Shown: one piece after another, positions 61,190 through 64,000 of the stretch
Numbering within the stretch: the stretch's first letter is position 1
Layout of the letters: every line of letters begins with the position of its first letter
NCBI GenBank assembly: GCA_025210525.1
Contig: JAOARP010000020.1
Coordinates: forward strand, 1 to 64,000
Reading direction: 5' to 3'
Length of the DNA stretch: 64,000 nucleotides
Source of the DNA: Marinisporobacter sp.
Lineage (GTDB): Bacteria; Bacillota; Clostridia; Peptostreptococcales; Thermotaleaceae
Notes under the pieces: generated by a model
What the model was told of the DNA's origin: nothing
The model's input: the letters and a program-made list of their open reading frames with translations, nothing else
Database searches by the model: none
Translations under genes and position numbers: made by a program

Positions 61190-61552
61190 ATGTCAAAAGG
61201 AATTTTAGTAGTTGATGACGCTGCATTTATGAGAATGATGATTAAGGATGTTTTAACAAAATATGGATTTAATGTACTAGGGGAAGCTGAAAATGGTGCA
61301 AAGGCAATTGAAAAATATAAAGAATTGAATCCAGATTTAGTAATTATGGATATTACAATGCCTGAAGTAGATGGTATACAAGCAGTAAAAGAAATCAAAA
61401 AAGTTAATCCTAATGCTAAAATTGTTATGTGCTCAGCTATGGGACAACAAGCTATGGTAATTGAAGCTATTCAAGCTGGAGCAGGAGATTTTATTGTAAA
61501 ACCATTTCAGGCAGACAGAGTTATTGAAGCAGTAAAAAAAGTATTAGGATAA
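61190..61552 (+). CDS. cheY: Chemotaxis response regulator CheY
   Basis: A single receiver domain of 120 residues: D9/D10, phospho-acceptor D54 (VIMDITMPEVDG), S82 and K104. It ends without an output domain. It is placed between fliY and fliO as in Bacillus, and its substrate relation to FliY next door is direct. Confidence 0.96.
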   Translation: MSKGILVVDDAAFMRMMIKDVLTKYGFNVLGEAENGAKAIEKYKELNPDLVIMDITMPEVDGIQAVKEIKKVNPNAKIVMCSAMGQQAMVIEAIQAGAGDFIVKPFQADRVIEAVKKVLG

Positions 61553-61571
61553 TTCGAAAGGGGTAATTATT

Positions 61572-62039
61572 ATTATACCTGATGCACAATATTTTGTAAG
61601 TGTTTTGTTTGTCTTTGGTTTTATACTGATAGCAGCTTATTATGTAACAAAATTAATTGCTAAAAATGGTACTTTCTTGACTAAAGGAAAAAATATGAAA
61701 GTTCTTGAGAAGGTATCTTTAGGGTTAGATAAATCCATTTGCTTCATACGTGTTGGGAAATTTTGTTATATCTTAGGGGTTTCCAAACAGAATATTGAAT
61801 TGATAGATAAAATTAGTGAAGAGGATATGAATGTTATCTCTAAAAATCAACAATATGAAAAAGTGGATAGTGAATTTGATACTTTACTAGATCAGTATTT
61901 ATATGAAGATAATATTTTTTCAAAGGAAAAGCCTGAAAAATTTGATGGTTTTACAAATACTATGATGAATAAAATAAAGGAAATGAAAAGACGAACGCAA
62001 GAATTTGAACACTATAAAGATAGGGACGAAATGAAATGA
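61572..62039 (+). CDS. fliO: Flagellar biosynthesis protein FliO, apparent AUU start
   Basis: A small export-apparatus protein: a membrane helix (about 9-29) followed by a cytoplasmic domain with KVLEKVSLGLDKSICFIRVGKF and a Lys/Glu-rich tail. No ATG, GTG or TTG lies near the Shine-Dalgarno AAAGGGG (61557-61563). The first such codon in frame is TTG at 61605, 40 nt away, within the membrane helix, without a ribosome site. ATT at 61569 or 61572 is at the proper distance and gives an N-terminus IIPDAQYFVSVLFVFG. The exact start is therefore inferred; it may be 61569 or 61572. The stop overlaps the fliP start. Confidence 0.8.
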   Translation: MIPDAQYFVSVLFVFGFILIAAYYVTKLIAKNGTFLTKGKNMKVLEKVSLGLDKSICFIRVGKFCYILGVSKQNIELIDKISEEDMNVISKNQQYEKVDSEFDTLLDQYLYEDNIFSKEKPEKFDGFTNTMMNKIKEMKRRTQEFEHYKDRDEMK

Positions 62040-62809
62040 TGAGAAAAAATTTTAAAAAGTTTTTATGGATTACTGTGTTGATGACAATTGTTGTAGCTCT
62101 TTCATTTTCTATAGCTTCTGCTCAACCTAAAATACCCATTCCTAAGATTGGATTGAGTATAGATGAAGCAAAAAATCCAAAAGAGGTGGCCAATAGCTTA
62201 GAAATCTTATTTTTATTAACTATTTTGGCAGTAGCCCCATCTATATTAATAATGATGACCTGCTTTACTAGAATTATTATTGTACTATCATTTATACGTA
62301 AAGCTATTGCTACTCAAACAACACCACCTAATCAAGTTCTTATTGGATTAGCTCTTTTTCTTACTTTTTTTATTATGGCGCCAATAGGTTCTGAAATCAA
62401 TGAAAAGGCGCTACAGCCTTATATGAATGAAGAGATTACAGCTGAAAACGCTTTAGATAATGCTATGAAACCTGTTAGAAACTTTATGTTCAAACAAACT
62501 AGGGAAAAAGATCTGGCACTTTTTATAGATATATCTGGTAGTGATCAACCAAAAAAACTTGAAGATGTTCCATCTAAAGCCTTAATACCAGCTTTTATCA
62601 TTAGTGAATTAAAAACGGGATTTCAAATTGGATATGTATTGTTTATACCGTTTATAGTTATTGATATGGTAGTTGCAAGTACATTGATGTCAATGGGAAT
62701 GATGATGCTACCGCCAGTAATGATTTCTATGCCCTTTAAAATATTATTATTTATATTAGTAGATGGATGGAATCTTATTATCAAATCTCTTATTATGGGA
62801 TTTAAGTAG
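62036..62809 (+). CDS. fliP: Flagellar biosynthesis protein FliP
   Basis: 257 residues with a cleavable-type signal (about 12-29) and four membrane segments. Family motifs: MMTCFTRIIIVLSFIRKAI (about 75-93) and QPKKLEDVPSKALIPAFIISELKTGFQIGYVLFIPF region near 176-211. It overlaps fliO by 4 nt (ATGA). FliP5-FliQ4-FliR1 is the export gate. Confidence 0.96.
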   Translation: MMRKNFKKFLWITVLMTIVVALSFSIASAQPKIPIPKIGLSIDEAKNPKEVANSLEILFLLTILAVAPSILIMMTCFTRIIIVLSFIRKAIATQTTPPNQVLIGLALFLTFFIMAPIGSEINEKALQPYMNEEITAENALDNAMKPVRNFMFKQTREKDLALFIDISGSDQPKKLEDVPSKALIPAFIISELKTGFQIGYVLFIPFIVIDMVVASTLMSMGMMMLPPVMISMPFKILLFILVDGWNLIIKSLIMGFK

Positions 62810-62820
62810 AGGTGTATTAG

Positions 62821-63090
62821 ATGAGTGAGGGGCAAATTATCGAACTGCTTCAACAAGCCATGCTAAATGTGATCATGTTATCAGCACCCATGCTTGGATT
62901 AGGTCTTATTGTGGGTTTAGCAGTAAGTGTGTTTCAAGCCACTACACAAATACAAGAGCAAACCCTTTCGTTTGTACCTAAAATTGTATCCGTGCTTGTG
63001 GCAATTATTGTCTTTGGACCATGGATATTAAATACTATTGTAGATTATACACAAGACCTATTTATGAATCTAAATAAATTTATACAATAG
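62821..63090 (+). CDS. fliQ: Flagellar biosynthesis protein FliQ
   Basis: An 89-residue two-helix export-gate protein. APMLGLGLIVGLAVSVFQATTQIQEQTL (split here: helix 1 and the QATTQIQEQTL loop) is the family hallmark. AGAGGTG ribosome site, 11 nt after fliP. Confidence 0.95.
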   Translation: MSEGQIIELLQQAMLNVIMLSAPMLGLGLIVGLAVSVFQATTQIQEQTLSFVPKIVSVLVAIIVFGPWILNTIVDYTQDLFMNLNKFIQ

Positions 63091-63095
63091 ATTGG

Positions 63096-63890
63096 ATGAA
63101 AAATGTGAAAATTGTATTGGATCTGCTTGAAAATATAGACGTTCTATTGTTAGTTTTTTCAAGGGTTTTAGGTATTTTTGTTTCAGCACCAGTTTTTAAT
63201 CATAAAAATGTGCCCAATTATCTAAAAATAGGATTTTCTTTTATTATAACCCTTATTCTTTTCCCAATAATCAAGGTACCAGTAGATTTAGTGAATGATC
63301 ATTTTTATTTATTATTGGGATCAAGCATAAAGGAACTTCTAACTGGAATGATGATAGGATTTATTTGCTATTTATTTTATAGTTCTATATATTTAGCAGG
63401 GCGTATAATCGATATGCAAATTGGATTTGCAATGGTTAGCGTAATCAATCCCCAAGATGATACACAAGTTCCAATAATGGGAAGTTTACTTTATCTTATG
63501 GCTATATTAGTATTCTTATCAACAAATGGGCATCATACTTTAATTTATGCCTTAAAATATAGTTTTGATAGTATTCCTTTAGGGGCACTTACTATTAATA
63601 ATTTTATGATTGATAAATTGATAGGAATAATGATTAATACTTTTGTTGTTGCATTTAAAATGGGGGCGCCGATTTTAGTATCTATTCTTGTAGCAAATAT
63701 GTTACTAGGTATATTAGCACGAACTATGCCACAAATGAATGTTTTTGTTGTAGGAATGCCGCTAAAATTAATTGTTGGACTTAGTATTATTGTTTTAACG
63801 ATTCCTTTATATGTAGGAGTTTTTGAAAATATTTTTGAGAATATGTTTGAAAATTTATATGATTTTTTAAACCTTGTATTAAAAGGATGA
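63096..63890 (+). CDS. fliR: Flagellar biosynthesis protein FliR
   Basis: 264 residues, about seven membrane helices, a member of the FliR/FlhB/SctT export gate family. Conserved segments are VFSRVLGIFVSAP (about 19-31), GMMIGFICYLF and GARTMPQMNVF-like (here LARTMPQMNVFVVGMPLK). The start may be the ATG at 63096 or the in-frame GTG at 63105; neither has a strong ribosome site. Ends 4 nt before flhB. Confidence 0.94.
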   Translation: MKNVKIVLDLLENIDVLLLVFSRVLGIFVSAPVFNHKNVPNYLKIGFSFIITLILFPIIKVPVDLVNDHFYLLLGSSIKELLTGMMIGFICYLFYSSIYLAGRIIDMQIGFAMVSVINPQDDTQVPIMGSLLYLMAILVFLSTNGHHTLIYALKYSFDSIPLGALTINNFMIDKLIGIMINTFVVAFKMGAPILVSILVANMLLGILARTMPQMNVFVVGMPLKLIVGLSIIVLTIPLYVGVFENIFENMFENLYDFLNLVLKG

Positions 63891-63894
63891 TATT

Positions 63895-64000
63895 ATGTTG
63901 CTTTTTAAAATAGATTTACAACTTTTCAATGGGGAGAAAACAGAAGATGCTACACCCAAGAAAAGGCAACAAGCAAGGCAAGAAGGACAAGTTTTACAAA
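63895..64000 (+). CDS. flhB: Flagellar biosynthesis protein FlhB (3' end outside window)
   Basis: The first 35 codons of FlhB are visible, cut by the right edge: begins MLLFKIDLQLFN, then GEKTEDATPKKRQQARQEG, the universal N-terminus of FlhB. AAAGGA is 8 nt upstream of the ATG. It follows fliR by 4 nt. Contrast with the stand-alone FlhB C-domain at 34044-34310. Confidence 0.95.
   Translation, partial: MLLFKIDLQLFNGEKTEDATPKKRQQARQEGQVLQ

Noticed and set aside
1-64000. CRISPR arrays, tRNA or rRNA genes, insertion sequences, prophage attachment sites
   Set aside because: No regularly spaced repeats, cloverleaf sequences, transposase genes or flanking direct repeats were seen on reading both strands; this was by eye, so short or decayed elements could be missed.

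Overview
The window comes from a low-GC, anaerobic, motile, endospore-forming member of the Clostridia. It is AT-rich throughout. It carries a clostridial six-subunit Rnf complex, a SpoIVFA/SpoIVFB-like pair, CodY, a Firmicutes-type flagellar operon with FliY and a MotE/YlxF-like protein, and the clostridial radical SAM/DUF2344/RNase G cluster. The species cannot be named from what is visible. I saw no rRNA, tRNA, CRISPR array or insertion sequence.

Layout. 1-2318: the last module (adenylation, carrier, thioesterase) of a nonribosomal peptide synthetase cut by the left edge. 2465-3067 (minus): a lytic transglycosylase with a sigma-D-type promoter. 3328-6686: a compact operon of a SPOR-domain membrane protein followed by a cassette of two DRTGG proteins, two GHKL ATPases and a PHP phosphoesterase. 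6846-12157: a sigma-A promoter, a leader of about 225 nt and rnfCDGEAB. 12340-13239: a NusG-domain-II membrane protein and a Gx-type membrane protein. 13283-23299: the cell-shape and division block maf, radC, mreBCD, an oversized PBP2, minCDE, rodA and mgsA. 23392-26148: apbE (flavin transferase, probably for RnfG and RnfD), then spoIVFA-like and spoIVFB-like genes. 26255-30327: radical SAM protein, DUF2344 partner and RNase G. 30375-34310: rplS with its own promoter and leader, rbgA, rnhB, a FliK-like protein and a stand-alone FlhB C-terminal-domain protein.

34452-38742 is the least conventional stretch. It has a receiver-first histidine kinase without a sensor, a hypothetical minus-strand gene, an EAL-HDOD protein, a small membrane protein whose ribosome-binding site overlaps a 13-bp perfect hairpin, and a convergent 25-residue hydrophobic peptide gene. 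Both of those last genes end at one shared bidirectional terminator. 38743-44970 returns to housekeeping genes: yraN, yifB/comM, dprA, topA and codY.

45336 to the right edge is one long flagellar operon: flgB flgC fliE fliF fliG fliH fliI fliJ motE-like fliK flgD, a TIGR02530-type gene, flgE flbD motA motB fliL fliM fliY cheY fliO fliP fliQ fliR, and the first 35 codons of flhB. Start codons were re-chosen wherever a Shine-Dalgarno sequence pointed to an internal start; several are TTG or GTG, and fliO seems to need an AUU.

How the parts fit: Rnf couples ferredoxin oxidation and NAD reduction to an ion gradient. ApbE supplies its covalent FMN, and the flagellar motor can draw on such a gradient. 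The best candidates for undescribed biology are the DRTGG/GHKL/PHP cassette next to rnf, the NusG-II/Gx pair, the 25-residue peptide with its hairpin-controlled neighbour, and the AUU start of fliO.
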